Origin: Vibrio tasmaniensis
GTDB lineage: Bacteria > Pseudomonadota > Gammaproteobacteria > Enterobacterales > Vibrionaceae
Length of the DNA: 64,000 nt
Reading direction: 5' to 3'
NCBI RefSeq assembly: GCF_024347635.1
Contig: NZ_AP025510.1
Location: 930,001-994,000 of the forward strand
In this document: positions 17,751 to 32,781 of the stretch, one piece after another
Position numbering within the stretch: position 1 is the stretch's first letter
Layout: each line of letters opens with the position of its first letter
Made by a program: the position numbers and the translations under genes
Notes under the pieces: generated by a model
The model's input: only the letters and a program-made list of their open reading frames with translations
The model's database searches: none
What the model was told of the DNA's origin: nothing

Positions 17751-18281
17751 ATGACTCACCAATATCCAGACATCATCAATATTTTCAATCAAACCTTTTT
17801 CGAGAGCTTCAATACTAAGCTAGAACTGGGAGCGGACGAGCCTATTTACCTGCCAGCTGATGATGACACCCCACATCACAGAATTGTTTTCGCACGTGGC
17901 TTTTATGCTTCAGCGCTTCACGAGATAGCGCATTGGTTTGTGGCTGGCCCTGAGCGTCGTTTATTGGAAGATTTTGGTTACTGGTATGAGCCTGATGGCC
18001 GAACTGAGGCGGTTCAAGCTGAGTTTGAAAAAGTGGAAATTCGCCCACAAGCGTATGAATGGATCATTGCGACCAGTGCAGGCTTTCCTTTTAATGTCAG
18101 CTGTGACAATCTACACGGCGATTTTGAGCCAGACCGTTTGGCCTTTATGATTAAAGTACACAGCGAAGTCATGGGTATCTTTGAAGCTGGTCTTCCGCCT
18201 CGCGTGAAAATGCTCTCTGAAGCATTACGTAGCTTCTACGACGTTGAACCTTTATGTACTAGCCAATTTATTGTGAAATAA
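17751..18281 (+). CDS. epmC: Elongation factor P hydroxylase EpmC
   Basis: A 176-residue YfcM/EpmC protein, which hydroxylates the beta-lysylated lysine of EF-P, the last step of its maturation. The ATG at 17751 gives MTHQYPDIINIFNQTF, aligning with EpmC; an ATG at 17718 would add 11 unlike residues. The metal-site region RGFYASALHEIAHWFVAG and the EDFGYWYEPDGR and FPFNVSCDNLHGDFEPDR blocks are conserved. Shine-Dalgarno complementarity is weak. yfcL follows 9 bp downstream, as in E. coli but with the two genes in the opposite order. Confidence 0.92.
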   Translation: MTHQYPDIINIFNQTFFESFNTKLELGADEPIYLPADDDTPHHRIVFARGFYASALHEIAHWFVAGPERRLLEDFGYWYEPDGRTEAVQAEFEKVEIRPQAYEWIIATSAGFPFNVSCDNLHGDFEPDRLAFMIKVHSEVMGIFEAGLPPRVKMLSEALRSFYDVEPLCTSQFIVK

Positions 18282-18290
18282 GAGAATATT

Positions 18291-18554
18291 ATGATTATCG
18301 AATTTGAAGAAAAACTACTTGAATTAATTGATGCTCGCATTGAAAACGCATCAGACGATGAACTGTTTGCTGGTGGTTACTTACGTGGTCATATTTCTCT
18401 TTCAGTGGCTTCATGTGAAGAGGACAGCATTGAAGACGTAGTAGAAGTAAAAGCACGTATTGAGAAGAGCTTAGATGACGCTCGCTCTGAACTAACGCCA
18501 GCAGACCGCACTATCGTTAATGACCTTTGGGTTGAACTGCAAAACCAAGCGTAA
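18291..18554 (+). CDS. yfcL: YfcL family protein
   Basis: An 87-residue acidic protein of the YfcL family, recognisable from ASDDELFAGGYLRGHISL. No biochemical function is established. The gene lies nine bases after epmC, so the two are co-transcribed; yfcL, epmC, mnmC and fabB are also neighbours in E. coli. The product is probably cytosolic; no signal or membrane segment is seen. Confidence 0.9.
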   Translation: MIIEFEEKLLELIDARIENASDDELFAGGYLRGHISLSVASCEEDSIEDVVEVKARIEKSLDDARSELTPADRTIVNDLWVELQNQA

Positions 18555-18647
18555 CTGCTCGTCATTTATCGTTAGCCGCTCAGTCCCTTCCTTTTCATTT
18601 TGCTGAGCTACTTTGAACACTTACTTACTGTAATTGGTATTATTTGA

Positions 18648-18674
18648 GACTCATTCGAAATTTTTGAATGAGTC
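18648..18674. promoter_or_regulatory. Long near-perfect palindrome upstream of the flavin reductase gene
   Basis: GACTCATTCGAAA and TTTTGAATGAGTC form a 13-position palindrome with a single G-T mismatch. It lies 94 bp after yfcL and 80 bp before the reductase start. No T-tract follows, so an operator is as likely as an RNA hairpin. Confidence 0.4.
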
Positions 18675-18754
18675 CGTTCATTTCTTGTGATGGTTCCATT
18701 TTCTGACTACGTTATTCTAATCCCACTTAACGGAATTACAGAAAAGGTCACATC

Positions 18755-19276
18755 ATGAAAGTTATCGCATTCGGCGCAAGCACCAGCTCTACCTCTATCA
18801 ACAAAACTCTAGCAACTTACGCAGCTAACTTGATTGAAGGTGCTGAAATCAAAGTTCTAAACATCAACGATTACAACGTTCCTATGTTCAGTGAAGACAC
18901 TGAAAAAGAGATTGGTCAAGCGGAAGGTGCTCAAGCATTCTTACGTGACCTAGCAGAAGCTGACGCATTTGTTATCTCTTTCGCTGAGCACAACGGCCAC
19001 TACCCAGCGGCGTACAAAAACCTATTTGACTGGGCGACACGCATTGAGCGTTCAGTATTTGGCGAGAAACCTGCGGTTTACTTAGCGACATCACCAGGCC
19101 CTGGTGGTGCACAAACAGTACTTGGCGCAGCAACTGGTTCGGCTCCGTACTTTGGTGGTAACGTTAAAGCATCGCTTTCAGTGCCTAGCTTCTACGATAA
19201 CTTTGATTTTGAGTCGGGTGCTATTAGCAACGAAGAGATTGCCCAACAGATTAAAGGCGCGGTTGCTAAGCTGTAA
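18755..19276 (+). CDS. NADPH-dependent FMN reductase family protein
   Basis: A 173-residue flavodoxin-fold protein. The N-terminal FGASTSSTSINKTLA is the FMN phosphate-binding loop, AEHNGHYPAAYKNLFDW is the family's central signature, and LATSPGPGGAQTVLG contacts the flavin. Such proteins reduce FMN or quinone-like compounds with NAD(P)H. The true substrate is unknown. It is inserted between yfcL and mnmC, which are adjacent in E. coli. It has its own upstream region with a palindrome and a terminator behind. Confidence 0.87.
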   Translation: MKVIAFGASTSSTSINKTLATYAANLIEGAEIKVLNINDYNVPMFSEDTEKEIGQAEGAQAFLRDLAEADAFVISFAEHNGHYPAAYKNLFDWATRIERSVFGEKPAVYLATSPGPGGAQTVLGAATGSAPYFGGNVKASLSVPSFYDNFDFESGAISNEEIAQQIKGAVAKL

Positions 19277-19320
19277 ATACTGCTCCGTTTAGAACATCAG
19301 TTTAGATCAACAAGAACAAC

Positions 19321-19360
19321 AAAAAGCCCGAGAGACATAAAATGTCACTCGGGCTTTTTA
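19321..19360. terminator. Bidirectional terminator between the flavin reductase gene and mnmC
   Basis: AAAAAGCCCGAG and CTCGGGCTTTTT arms with additional inner pairing, symmetrical A and T tracts. Confidence 0.9.
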
Positions 19361-19398
19361 GCTTTAGTTTCAGATATTCAGAATAGCTGAACTAGAAA

Positions 19399-21477
19399 CT
19401 ACGGCTTTGATTTAGAGTGCTTGTCTGCAGCCCATCCCGCCGTTAACGCTTTGCCTTTACGCAGTCTGCGCACCCACATTCGGCTTGGGTGAATGGCTTC
19501 GAGCACATCAACCGGAAGAGGAAGAGGGTCGCCACAAATTTGCGATGCTAACACTTCTGCTAAAAGAGGTGCAGAGCTCAAGCCGCGTGAGCCTAATCCG
19601 ATAAAACAATAGAGGTTAGGGAAGCTTGCTACTGTTTGAACATCATCAACAGAGTGACGTTGTGGGTTGAAGTTGTGCAGGTCTTGGTACTGTTCTTTGA
19701 TTGATTCAAAATCGCCAACGTTTCCGACAAACGGAAGGTGGTCACGGCTTACACTTCGGATACCTTGTCGCGCTAAGTTGTCACTGGTGTCGACATCTTT
19801 TGTCCATGCTTGGTCTGGTAGCGACCCATGCAGGCGCTCGCCATTGTGCTGCTGAACCTCAATATCAAATTCTTGGTCGATATTGGTTTTGTCGTAGTTC
19901 GCACCAATACAGTGATGACCATTGTTTGGATTCTGCGGCGTAAGATAGCCATCAAAGCACAACACGGTTTTTAGCTGGCTGAGATTCTCTGTAGTCGGGA
20001 TATGACTTACTTGGCCTTTAACTGGCGTCAGAGGTACGGGGCGAGTTTGTTCAAACTGAGTGAACTTGTGTCCGTTCGCGACAACTACTTGGTCGTGCTT
20101 GGTTTGAATCTCACCTTGAGGTGTCTCGAGTGTCAGCAACCATTGTTGTTCAGCTTCGAGCCACTCAAGTTGAGTGACTTGATGTTGATAGTGCGCGCTC
20201 ACTTGGTTGGTCTCTTCTAACTTGCTAATCAAACCTTGAGTAAGCTGAAGAGGGCTTAGCCAACCTCCCAGTGGAAAGTAGACACTCTCTTTATCGACCG
20301 GTAAGCCGATCTTTTCGTTGGCTTGCTCTGGCATTAAACGCTGAATCAGATCTGTGTGGAAATTGCCTTCTAACATGCGATTAAGCTTTTTAGTGGAGCC
20401 TTCATCCCACATCAAAATGTTCACGCCACACCAATTGTGATCGAAGTTTACTGATTGTGCTGCTTGATTAATAAATTGGCGGGCAAACAATAAGCCCGGA
20501 CCAAATATTCTTGAAACATTAGATGTCGCTTCGCTGAGTAGCGGATAAATGGCACCTTGGTTGTTACCTGAGGCATTGCCCGCTGCTTGTGGGTGTTCAC
20601 AGTAAAGGGTGATGTTTTTACCACGGCGGCTTAACGTTTTGGCTAATGCAGCACTGGCGACACCACCACCAATGATCGCAATGTCTTGTGATTCACTGTG
20701 CTCTGAAAGGCCATACCAAGGTTTGATGTTGGTATGAACGTGCTTCTCGTCAAGGTGGCCAGCAATCATTTCCCGCTTAGTACCAAAGCCTTTAACTTTT
20801 TTCATCGCAAAGCCAGCTTCGATTAAACCGCGGCGAACAAAACCGGCAGCGGTAAACGTTGCACAGCTGCAATCTTGTTTTGCCAGTTTGGCCATGCCGT
20901 TGAATAGGTTTTGATTCCACATTTCTGGGTTTTTGCTTGGCGCAAAGCCATCTAAGAACCAAGCGTCAACCAAACCTTCCTGCGAGGTCGGCACGTTTGG
21001 CATACAATCTTTGATATCACCAAACCATAAATCGAGTGTGATCGCGCCGTCGCCCAACACAATACGGTGACATTCAGGCAGGGCGATAGGGTAGTGTTCT
21101 TGGAGTTGTGTCGCATACTCCGCTAATTCTGGCCAAGACTGATGCGCTTTGATCAGATCATCTTTATTTAAAGGATATTTTTCAAAACTGATGAAATGTA
21201 ACTCTTTGGTCATAGCTTGTGGGTTATCTTTAAGAAAAGCATCGAACCATTGCCAGACTGCGAGAAAGTTTAAACCTGTACCAAAACCGGTTTCAGCAAT
21301 CACAAAACGGCGTTGTTGATGTTCAACCCAACGCTCTGGAAGGTGGTTTTGTTTTAAAAAGACGTAGCGAGTTTCTTCTAAACCGTTAACATTAGAGAAG
21401 TAAACGTCGTCAAATTGGTCTGAAACTGGCGTGCCAGACTCATTCCATTCCAGTTCTGCATTAGTAATTGAAGTCAT
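19399..21477 (-). CDS. mnmC: tRNA 5-methylaminomethyl-2-thiouridine biosynthesis bifunctional protein
   Basis: A 692-residue fusion enzyme that finishes mnm5s2U34 in tRNAs for Lys, Glu and Gln. The N-terminal methyltransferase half has [20 protein letters not shown] (SAM site) and [17 protein letters not shown]. The C-terminal FAD oxidase half starts [20 protein letters not shown] and removes the carboxymethyl group. The ATG at 21477 ([19 protein letters not shown]) is chosen by family alignment; upstream ATGs at 21489 and 21549 add unlike residues, and none has a good ribosome site. It is divergent from fabB, as in E. coli. Confidence 0.94.
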   Translation of the reverse strand: MTSITNAELEWNESGTPVSDQFDDVYFSNVNGLEETRYVFLKQNHLPERWVEHQQRRFVIAETGFGTGLNFLAVWQWFDAFLKDNPQAMTKELHFISFEKYPLNKDDLIKAHQSWPELAEYATQLQEHYPIALPECHRIVLGDGAITLDLWFGDIKDCMPNVPTSQEGLVDAWFLDGFAPSKNPEMWNQNLFNGMAKLAKQDCSCATFTAAGFVRRGLIEAGFAMKKVKGFGTKREMIAGHLDEKHVHTNIKPWYGLSEHSESQDIAIIGGGVASAALAKTLSRRGKNITLYCEHPQAAGNASGNNQGAIYPLLSEATSNVSRIFGPGLLFARQFINQAAQSVNFDHNWCGVNILMWDEGSTKKLNRMLEGNFHTDLIQRLMPEQANEKIGLPVDKESVYFPLGGWLSPLQLTQGLISKLEETNQVSAHYQHQVTQLEWLEAEQQWLLTLETPQGEIQTKHDQVVVANGHKFTQFEQTRPVPLTPVKGQVSHIPTTENLSQLKTVLCFDGYLTPQNPNNGHHCIGANYDKTNIDQEFDIEVQQHNGERLHGSLPDQAWTKDVDTSDNLARQGIRSVSRDHLPFVGNVGDFESIKEQYQDLHNFNPQRHSVDDVQTVASFPNLYCFIGLGSRGLSSAPLLAEVLASQICGDPLPLPVDVLEAIHPSRMWVRRLRKGKALTAGWAADKHSKSKP

Positions 21478-21605
21478 AAAATCTATCATTTTGTGATTTG
21501 AAGCGATATGTTGGTAGGGATTGTACGAATTTCTAGGAAAGCTGACCACTTTTGTTAGGCTTCTTAGTTATCATCTAGCTGAATTTAGAATTATAGGAAT
21601 GTCAC

Positions 21606-22817
21606 ATGAAACGAGTCGTAATCACCGGTATGGGTATTGTTTCAAGTATCGGTAACAACGTCGAAGAAGTTTTAGCATCACTGAAAGAGGGTAAATCAGG
21701 TATTACCGCTTCAGAGCAGTTCAAGGAAAATGGCTTGCGCTCTCAAGTATGGGGTAACCTAAAAATGAACCCTGCTGACCATATCGATCGCAAAAAAATG
21801 CGCTTTATGGGTGATGCAGCGGCATTCGCTTATCTTTCAATGGAGCAAGCAATTGCTGATTCTGGTTTAACTGAAGATCAAGTATCTAATGACCGCACGG
21901 GTATCGTAGCGGGTTCAGGTGGTGCTTCATCTCTAAACCAAGTAAACGCAGTAGACATCATCCGTGAAAAAGGCGTGAAGCGCGTTGGTCCATACATGGT
22001 TCCACGTACAATGGCTTCTACGGTTTCTGCTTGTCTAGCAACACCTTTCAAAATCCGTGGTGTCAACTACTCTATGAGTTCTGCATGTGCAACATCTGCA
22101 CACTGTATTGGTCACGCAATGGAGCTTATCCAACTGGGTAAGCAAGACGTTGTATTCGCTGGTGGCGGTGAAGAACTGGATTGGTCTCTGACTATGATGT
22201 TCGACGCAATGGGCGCACTTTCTACTAAGTACAACGATACGCCTGAATTGGCATCTCGTACCTATGATGCAGACCGTGACGGTTTCGTTATCTCTGGTGG
22301 CGGCGGCATGCTAGTTGTCGAAGAGCTTGAGCACGCTGTTGCTCGTGGTGCAAAAATCTACGGCGAGATTGTAGGTTACGGCGCGACTTCAGATGGCTAC
22401 GACATGGTTGCTCCTTCTGGTGAAGGCGCGGTTCGTTGTATGAAGATGGCAATGCAAAACGTTGATGGCGTTGACTACGTGAACACTCACGGTACTTCAA
22501 CTCCTGTTGGTGACGTTAAAGAACTTGGTGCAATCCAAGAAGTCTTTGGCGGCAACAGCCCAGCAATCTCAGCAACTAAAGCGATGACAGGTCACGCTCT
22601 AGGTGCAGCTGGTGTACACGAAGCAATTTACTCAACGCTAATGCTTGATAACGGCTTCATCGCACCAAGCATAAACGTTGCAAACCTAGACGAAGCGGGC
22701 GCAGGCTTAGACATCGTAACTGAAGCTCGTGAACAAGAGCTAACAACGGTTATGTCTAACAGCTTTGGTTTCGGCGGTACGAACGCAACGCTAGTAATCA
22801 AAAAATACCAAGGCTAA
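21606..22817 (+). CDS. fabB: 3-oxoacyl-ACP synthase I
   Basis: A 403-residue beta-ketoacyl-ACP synthase I, which elongates fatty acids and is needed for unsaturated chains. The nucleophile Cys161 lies in [13 protein letters not shown]; the catalytic histidines are in [12 protein letters not shown] and [12 protein letters not shown]. Length and start match FabB rather than FabF. In V. cholerae fabB is FadR-activated and its 3' UTR yields the sRNA FarS. Here the gene is followed by about 330 nt with no ORF ending in a strong terminator, which fits that arrangement. Confidence 0.95.
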   Translation: MKRVVITGMGIVSSIGNNVEEVLASLKEGKSGITASEQFKENGLRSQVWGNLKMNPADHIDRKKMRFMGDAAAFAYLSMEQAIADSGLTEDQVSNDRTGIVAGSGGASSLNQVNAVDIIREKGVKRVGPYMVPRTMASTVSACLATPFKIRGVNYSMSSACATSAHCIGHAMELIQLGKQDVVFAGGGEELDWSLTMMFDAMGALSTKYNDTPELASRTYDADRDGFVISGGGGMLVVEELEHAVARGAKIYGEIVGYGATSDGYDMVAPSGEGAVRCMKMAMQNVDGVDYVNTHGTSTPVGDVKELGAIQEVFGGNSPAISATKAMTGHALGAAGVHEAIYSTLMLDNGFIAPSINVANLDEAGAGLDIVTEAREQELTTVMSNSFGFGGTNATLVIKKYQG

Positions 22818-22820
22818 TTG

Positions 22821-22965
22821 AAGCTAAGGTTAAATTAATAAAAGGTTAATCGTTAGTGGGTGATGTGAGTGCTGATTCAACACGCACAGGTCGCTCATTA
22901 ATCTTGACCAACAGAACAAAGCTTTTTAAACATAGATTTTCAAACGTGTTTTTAAACCTTAGCTT
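22821..22965 (+). other. Long-range inverted repeat in the fabB 3' region
   Basis: AAGCTAAGGTT (22821-22831) starts 3 bp after the fabB stop and is perfectly complementary to AACCTTAGCTT (22955-22965), enclosing about 120 nt without an ORF. In RNA this could close a multi-helix domain. Confidence 0.5.
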
Positions 22966-23070
22966 TGTAAGCTTCGCTTTAGAAAATAGTTTTTAAATTT
23001 GAGTTTAGAAATTGAAAGGTTTCCAGAGCTTGATCAGTACTGGCTTTGGTTAGCACTGGTTGAACAGACG

Positions 23071-23152
23071 CAAGACTCTGTCTCCTGGAGAGCGAGATAG
23101 GATCCTTTTGTTCTGGATGTTTGCCCGATTGTTTATTCAATCGGGCATTTTT
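23071..23152 (+). ncRNA. farS: Candidate FarS-like sRNA at the 3' end of the fabB transcript
   Basis: The stretch before pdxB contains no ORF and ends in a strong intrinsic terminator (23123-23152), far downstream of fabB with no gene between. FarS of V. cholerae is known as an RNase E-processed sRNA from the fabB 3' UTR that represses fadE genes. Position and terminator support a homologue. The 5' end given is approximate, because no processing site or separate promoter is evident. Sequence identity to FarS could not be compared. Confidence 0.45.
23123..23152 (+). terminator. Terminator of the fabB 3' UTR / sRNA
   Basis: GCCCGATTG (23123-23131) and CAATCGGGC (23138-23146) form a perfect 9-bp stem followed by ATTTTT. 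Confidence 0.9.
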
Positions 23153-23346
23153 CGTTTTAGTCTTCTGACTTTAGTTTTTTAATTTCAGGTAGTCGTTCTT
23201 ATTGCTGTTCTTACTTGTGCAGGCTAGGCGATTCAACCCTTTATTTATAATGTATTCCATTTGCTACTCGACACCGTGTGTGGAATTTTGCACAATCATT
23301 TCAATTCACATTTAGGTCGATAGACCCCAACAAAAGTACTCGCCAA

Positions 23347-24480
23347 ATGAAAATCTTAATCGACGAAAATATGCCTTATGCTGAAGCGCTTTTTAGCCAG
23401 CTAGGGGAAGTGACAATGAAGTCTGGTCGCACATTAACTGCTGACGACCTAGTTGACGTAGACGCTTTGATGATTCGCTCTGTCACCAAGGTGAACGAGT
23501 CATTGATCAGCAAAGCCAACAAGCTGAAGTTTGTCGGCACAGCGACGGCAGGTATGGATCATGTCGACCAAGAATTGATGAAAGAGCGTGGCATTTTCTT
23601 CACTGCTGCACCGGGCTGTAACAAGGTGGGTGTGGCTGAGTATGCATTCAGCGCGATGATGGTGCTGGCTCAGCAGCAAGGTTTCTCTGTATTCGAAAAA
23701 ACGGTCGGTATTATCGGCTGTGGCCAAGTAGGCAGTTATTTAGCGGAATGCCTTGAAGGTATTGGTATTAAAGTATTGCTGAACGATCCTCTAAAACAAC
23801 AAGAGGGTGATACTCGCGAATTTACTGAGCTAGAGACCCTGCTTGAGCAATCAGACGTTATTACATTGCATACACCTATCACTAAGACAGGTGAGTTCCC
23901 AACCCATCATTTGATCAATGAGCAAGTGCTGAACAACTTACGTGCTGATCACATTCTGATTAATGCGGCTCGTGGTCCTGTGGTTGATAACCAAGCGCTA
24001 AAAGCTCGCTTACAAAAAGCTGACGGCTTTACTGCTGTTCTTGATGTATTTGAGTTTGAACCTGAAGTCGACTTTGAACTTCTTCCGCTGCTCGCTTTTG
24101 CAACGCCTCACGTAGCGGGCTACGGTTTAGAAGGTAAAGCACGTGGTACCACGATGATCTTCAACAGTTATTGTGAGTTTTTAGGTACTGAACAGCGTGC
24201 TTATGCAAGCGACTTATTGCCGACAGCCCCTGTGCCTCAAATGAAATTAGATAGAGCTTGGGATGAAGCAACACTGCACAATTTGACTCAGTTGATCTAT
24301 GATGTGCGCAAAGACGACGCCTTATTCCGTCGCAATATCGCTACGCCGGGTTCTTTTGACAAGATGCGTAAAGAATATTGGGACCGTAGAGAGTACAGTG
24401 CAGTCGAGTTAACGGGCGACGAATCTTGCAATTTAACGCCGTTATCTAAACTCGGTTTTATGGTAAAGCCAACTTTATAA
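23347..24480 (+). CDS. pdxB: Erythronate-4-phosphate dehydrogenase
   Basis: A 377-residue NAD-dependent enzyme of pyridoxal phosphate synthesis, oxidising 4-phosphoerythronate. The ATG at 23347 gives [20 protein letters not shown], the standard PdxB start; the longer frame to 23278 is unlike the family. The nucleotide-binding motif [15 protein letters not shown] and the D-hydroxyacid dehydrogenase signature [11 protein letters not shown] are clear. A TATAAT lies at 23246-23251, about 95 bp upstream, without a good -35. asd follows 12 bp after the stop, so the two are co-transcribed. Confidence 0.95.
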   Translation: MKILIDENMPYAEALFSQLGEVTMKSGRTLTADDLVDVDALMIRSVTKVNESLISKANKLKFVGTATAGMDHVDQELMKERGIFFTAAPGCNKVGVAEYAFSAMMVLAQQQGFSVFEKTVGIIGCGQVGSYLAECLEGIGIKVLLNDPLKQQEGDTREFTELETLLEQSDVITLHTPITKTGEFPTHHLINEQVLNNLRADHILINAARGPVVDNQALKARLQKADGFTAVLDVFEFEPEVDFELLPLLAFATPHVAGYGLEGKARGTTMIFNSYCEFLGTEQRAYASDLLPTAPVPQMKLDRAWDEATLHNLTQLIYDVRKDDALFRRNIATPGSFDKMRKEYWDRREYSAVELTGDESCNLTPLSKLGFMVKPTL

Positions 24481-24492
24481 AAGAGAGAAACA

Positions 24493-25506
24493 ATGAGCCA
24501 AGAATTTAATATTGCTATTTTAGGTGCGACTGGTGCGGTTGGTGAAACCATTCTTGAAGTACTTAAAGAGCGTAAATTCCCTGTCGGTGAAATGCACTTA
24601 CTAGCAAGTGAACGTAGTGAAGGCAAAACTTCCCGTTTTAACGGCAAAACAATACAAGTACAAAACGTAGAAGACTTCGATTGGTCTCAAGTACATATTG
24701 CGTTTTTCTCTGCAGGTAGCGAGCTTTCAGAGCGTTGGGCTCCAATTGCGGCTGACGAAGGTGTTGTTGTTATCGATAACACATCACGCTTCCGTTACGA
24801 ATACGATGTTCCTCTGGTTGTGCCTGAAGTGAACCCTGAAGCAATTGCTGAGTTCCGTAACCGTAACATCATCTCGAATCCGAACTGTTCTACTATTCAG
24901 ATGGTAGTAGCGCTAAAACCAATTCACGATGAAGTGGGTCTAGAGCGTATTAACGTTTCAACTTACCAATCTGTATCTGGTGCAGGTAAGCCGGGTATCG
25001 ATGAGCTAGCAGGTCAAACGGCGAAGCTTCTTAACGGCATGCCAGCAGACAAGTCAGCGTTTTCACAGCAGATCGCGTTCAACTGTATTCCGCAAATCGA
25101 TGAATTTACAGAGAACGGTTACACTCGTGAAGAAATGAAGATGGTTTGGGAAACTCAGAAAATCTTTGCAGACTCTTCAATCACTGTGAACCCAACTTGT
25201 GTTCGTGTACCAGTATTCTACGGTCACGCTGAGTCTCTACACATTGAAACTCGCGCGCCAATTGGTGCAGATCAAGTGGTTCAGCTTCTAGAAAATACGG
25301 AAGGTGTTGAAGTATTCCAAGCTTTAGATTTCCCAACTCAGGTTCGTGATGCGGGTGGTAAAGACCACGTAATGGTTGGTCGTATTCGTAACGACATCAG
25401 CCATCACAGCGGTGTGAATATGTGGGTGGTTGCGGATAACGTTCGTAAAGGCGCAGCGACAAACGCAGTGCAAATTGCTGAAGTTCTGATTCGCGATTAC
25501 TTCTAA
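24493..25506 (+). CDS. asd: Aspartate-semialdehyde dehydrogenase
   Basis: A 337-residue enzyme reducing aspartyl phosphate to the semialdehyde for lysine/diaminopimelate, methionine and threonine. The NADP loop LGATGAVGETILE, the catalytic cysteine in SNPNCSTIQM and the RVPVFYGHAE substrate-binding segment are intact. In E. coli the same place, between pdxB and truA, holds usg, a paralogue that I recall lacks the catalytic Cys. Here the site is complete, so this should be active. A second asd elsewhere in the genome is possible, as in V. cholerae. Confidence 0.94.
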   Translation: MSQEFNIAILGATGAVGETILEVLKERKFPVGEMHLLASERSEGKTSRFNGKTIQVQNVEDFDWSQVHIAFFSAGSELSERWAPIAADEGVVVIDNTSRFRYEYDVPLVVPEVNPEAIAEFRNRNIISNPNCSTIQMVVALKPIHDEVGLERINVSTYQSVSGAGKPGIDELAGQTAKLLNGMPADKSAFSQQIAFNCIPQIDEFTENGYTREEMKMVWETQKIFADSSITVNPTCVRVPVFYGHAESLHIETRAPIGADQVVQLLENTEGVEVFQALDFPTQVRDAGGKDHVMVGRIRNDISHHSGVNMWVVADNVRKGAATNAVQIAEVLIRDYF

Positions 25507-25526
25507 GCTTCACCGCTTTGATAAAC

Positions 25527-25555
25527 AAGCCTCACTCTATTAGTGGGGCTTTTTT
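25527..25555 (+). terminator. Terminator of pdxB-asd
   Basis: AAGCCTCACT pairs with AGTGGGGCTT (one wobble) and is followed by a T-run. Confidence 0.85.
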
Positions 25556-25715
25556 AATCGATTGAAAATATTGTTAGTCAAATTGTGTGAAATTGCTGCG
25601 AATATTGTCGCTGCAACACATTTTTTGTTTTCATCTCTATAGCTTTACGTCGTTTATCCGATATATTTAACAGTTCATCAATTTATTCGAATTTAAGCAC
25701 CTAGCTGAGCCTTTT

Positions 25716-30647
<4,932 letters not shown>

Positions 30648-30661
30648 ATTTAAAAAATCAT

Positions 30662-30692
30662 AAAGGGTAGCGTTGGCTACCCTTTATTTTTT
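30662..30692 (+). terminator. Terminator of hubP
   Basis: AAAGGGTAGC and GCTACCCTTT form a 10-bp stem with loop GTTG, followed by ATTTTTT. Confidence 0.9.
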
Positions 30693-30842
30693 GGGCGCAC
30701 CCAAGAGCCACTGTTTTATTTCGTTTTTTAAATCATAGTCTAGGGTGGTAGTGATTGTTTATTACAGTTTTAGCCCCTTCCTATTTGGGCTAAAACTCAT
30801 TTCCGTATATACTTCTCGCCCATTTTCAAAGAGAACAAAAAC

Positions 30843-31637
30843 ATGAAAATTGCTTTAGGTATTGAATATAACGGTACCCACTACTTTGGTTGGCAGCGCC
30901 AACGAGACGTGAAAAGTGTCCAAGAAGAATTGGAAAAGGCTCTTTCAGTTGTCGCGAATCACCCTGTAGAAGTTATGTGCGCTGGTCGTACAGATGCCGG
31001 TGTTCACGGTACGGGACAAGTCGTTCACTTTGAAACTAATGTTGATCGTAAAATGGTGGCATGGACAATGGGCGCAAATGCCAACATGCCAAAAGATATT
31101 GCCGTTCGTTGGGCAACAGAAGTGAATGAGGATTTCCATGCTCGCTTTTCTGCAACAGCACGCCGTTATCGCTACATTATCTTTAACCATGCACTACGTC
31201 CTGGCATCTTGAATTCGGGTGTGAGCCATTACCATGGTCACCTTGATGAGAAGAAGATGCATGAGGCGGGTCAGTACTTACTTGGTGAGAATGACTTTAC
31301 TTCGTTCAGGGCAACACATTGTCAATCTCGTAGCCCATGGAGAAATATGATTCACTTAAACGTGACTCGTCATGGACACTACATTGTGATCGATATTAAA
31401 GCGAATGCGTTTGTTCACCATATGGTGAGGAATATTACGGGTAGCCTAATTGCGGTAGGCAAAGGTGAGCAAAAACCAGAGTGGATTCAGTGGCTTTTAG
31501 AGGCTAAAGATCGAAAAGTGGCCGGCGCGACAGCGAAAGCGGAAGGCTTATACCTGGTGGATGTTGATTATCCTGAACATTTTGAATTACCAAGAGAGCC
31601 TATTGGTCCTCTATTTCTGCCCGATAATTTGAACTAA
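30843..31637 (+). CDS. truA: tRNA pseudouridine(38-40) synthase
   Basis: A 264-residue TruA, which isomerises uridines 38-40 in the anticodon arm. The catalytic aspartate lies in [18 protein letters not shown]. The start [20 protein letters not shown] and the [19 protein letters not shown] motif are typical. It lies between hubP and accD, as fimV-truA in relatives, and is separated from hubP by a terminator, so it probably has its own promoter. E. coli has dedA between truA and accD; it is absent here. Confidence 0.96.
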   Translation: MKIALGIEYNGTHYFGWQRQRDVKSVQEELEKALSVVANHPVEVMCAGRTDAGVHGTGQVVHFETNVDRKMVAWTMGANANMPKDIAVRWATEVNEDFHARFSATARRYRYIIFNHALRPGILNSGVSHYHGHLDEKKMHEAGQYLLGENDFTSFRATHCQSRSPWRNMIHLNVTRHGHYIVIDIKANAFVHHMVRNITGSLIAVGKGEQKPEWIQWLLEAKDRKVAGATAKAEGLYLVDVDYPEHFELPREPIGPLFLPDNLN

Positions 31638-31812
31638 ATGTGAGACTTAGGTTCAAAAACTATTACGGTTTCGTGCGTAAAATAGTCACAGAAAATAGGT
31701 ACAACCAGTTTTTTATCTACAGTCGTTGTTTTATGTGGTTTAATTCCCTGCATAATTCCCAAATTTATTTCTTTCGCAATCAAGCGGAGGAATCGAAACA
31801 AAAAGGTCTTCC

Positions 31813-32739
31813 ATGAGTTGGCTTGAAAAGATTTTAGAAAAAAGCAACATCGTAACATCTCGTAAAGCGTCTATCCCTGAGGGTGTTTGGACTAAGTGTA
31901 CTTCTTGTGAGCAGGTTCTTTACCATGCTGAACTAGAGCGTAACCTAGAAGTGTGTCCGAAATGTGACCATCACATGCGTATGAAAGCACGCCGTCGTCT
32001 GGATACATTCCTAGACAAAGGCGAGCGTGTTGAACTAGGTACGGATCTTGAGCCACAAGACAAACTGAAGTTTAAAGATTCTAAGCGTTACAAAGAACGT
32101 ATCTCTACTGCTCAGAAGAACAGTGGTGAAACAGATGCATTAGTTGCAATGAAAGGTGAACTGCTTGGTTTACCTATCGTAGCGTGTGCGTTTGAATTTT
32201 CATTCATGGGCGGCTCAATGGGTTCTGTTGTAGGTGCTCGTTTTGTGAAAGCGGTAGATGCGGCTATTGAGAACAACTGCGGTTTAGTTTGTTTCTCGGC
32301 AAGTGGTGGTGCTCGTATGCAAGAGGCATTGATGTCTCTCATGCAAATGGCAAAAACCAGTGCTGCTCTAGAGCGTTTATCTGCGAAAGGCCTACCGTTT
32401 GTTTCAGTAATGACTGACCCAACAATGGGTGGTGTTTCTGCAAGTTTGGCAATGCTTGGTGATATCAACATCGGCGAACCAAAAGCGCTTATCGGTTTTG
32501 CTGGACGTCGTGTAATCGAACAAACGGTACGTGAAGACCTTCCTGAAGGTTTCCAACGCAGTGAGTTCCTACTAGACCACGGTGCTATCGACATGATCGT
32601 TGACCGCCGTGAGATGCGTCAGCGCGTTGCAAGCCTTGTTGCTAAAATGACCAATCAGCCTTCACCATTAGTAGTTTCTGTGAACGATTCACCGAATGAA
32701 GCTACTTATGAAGTACCAGAAGCGCCAGAAAAAGGGTAA
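31813..32739 (+). CDS. accD: Acetyl-CoA carboxylase carboxyltransferase beta subunit
   Basis: A 308-residue subunit that with AccA transfers carboxyl from biotin to acetyl-CoA, the first committed step of fatty-acid synthesis. The N-terminal four-cysteine zinc ribbon is C29-x2-C32 ... C48-x2-C51. The carboxyltransferase core has [35 protein letters not shown] and the [20 protein letters not shown] stretch. E. coli AccD binds its own mRNA through this zinc domain; that is possible here too. The 175 bp before the gene show no other ORF. Confidence 0.96.
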   Translation: MSWLEKILEKSNIVTSRKASIPEGVWTKCTSCEQVLYHAELERNLEVCPKCDHHMRMKARRRLDTFLDKGERVELGTDLEPQDKLKFKDSKRYKERISTAQKNSGETDALVAMKGELLGLPIVACAFEFSFMGGSMGSVVGARFVKAVDAAIENNCGLVCFSASGGARMQEALMSLMQMAKTSAALERLSAKGLPFVSVMTDPTMGGVSASLAMLGDINIGEPKALIGFAGRRVIEQTVREDLPEGFQRSEFLLDHGAIDMIVDRREMRQRVASLVAKMTNQPSPLVVSVNDSPNEATYEVPEAPEKG

Positions 32740-32781
32740 AGTACCTTCTAACAAACCAACTTAATTATGGTTATGAGTTAG

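Noticed and set aside
21541-21550. FadR half-site GACCACT upstream of fabB
   Set aside because: Only one half resembles the consensus; the other half does not match, so it cannot be claimed although FadR control is expected.
32112-32594. Minus-strand frame of 160 codons inside accD
   Set aside because: A shadow of the accD coding sequence with no ribosome site or recognisable domain.
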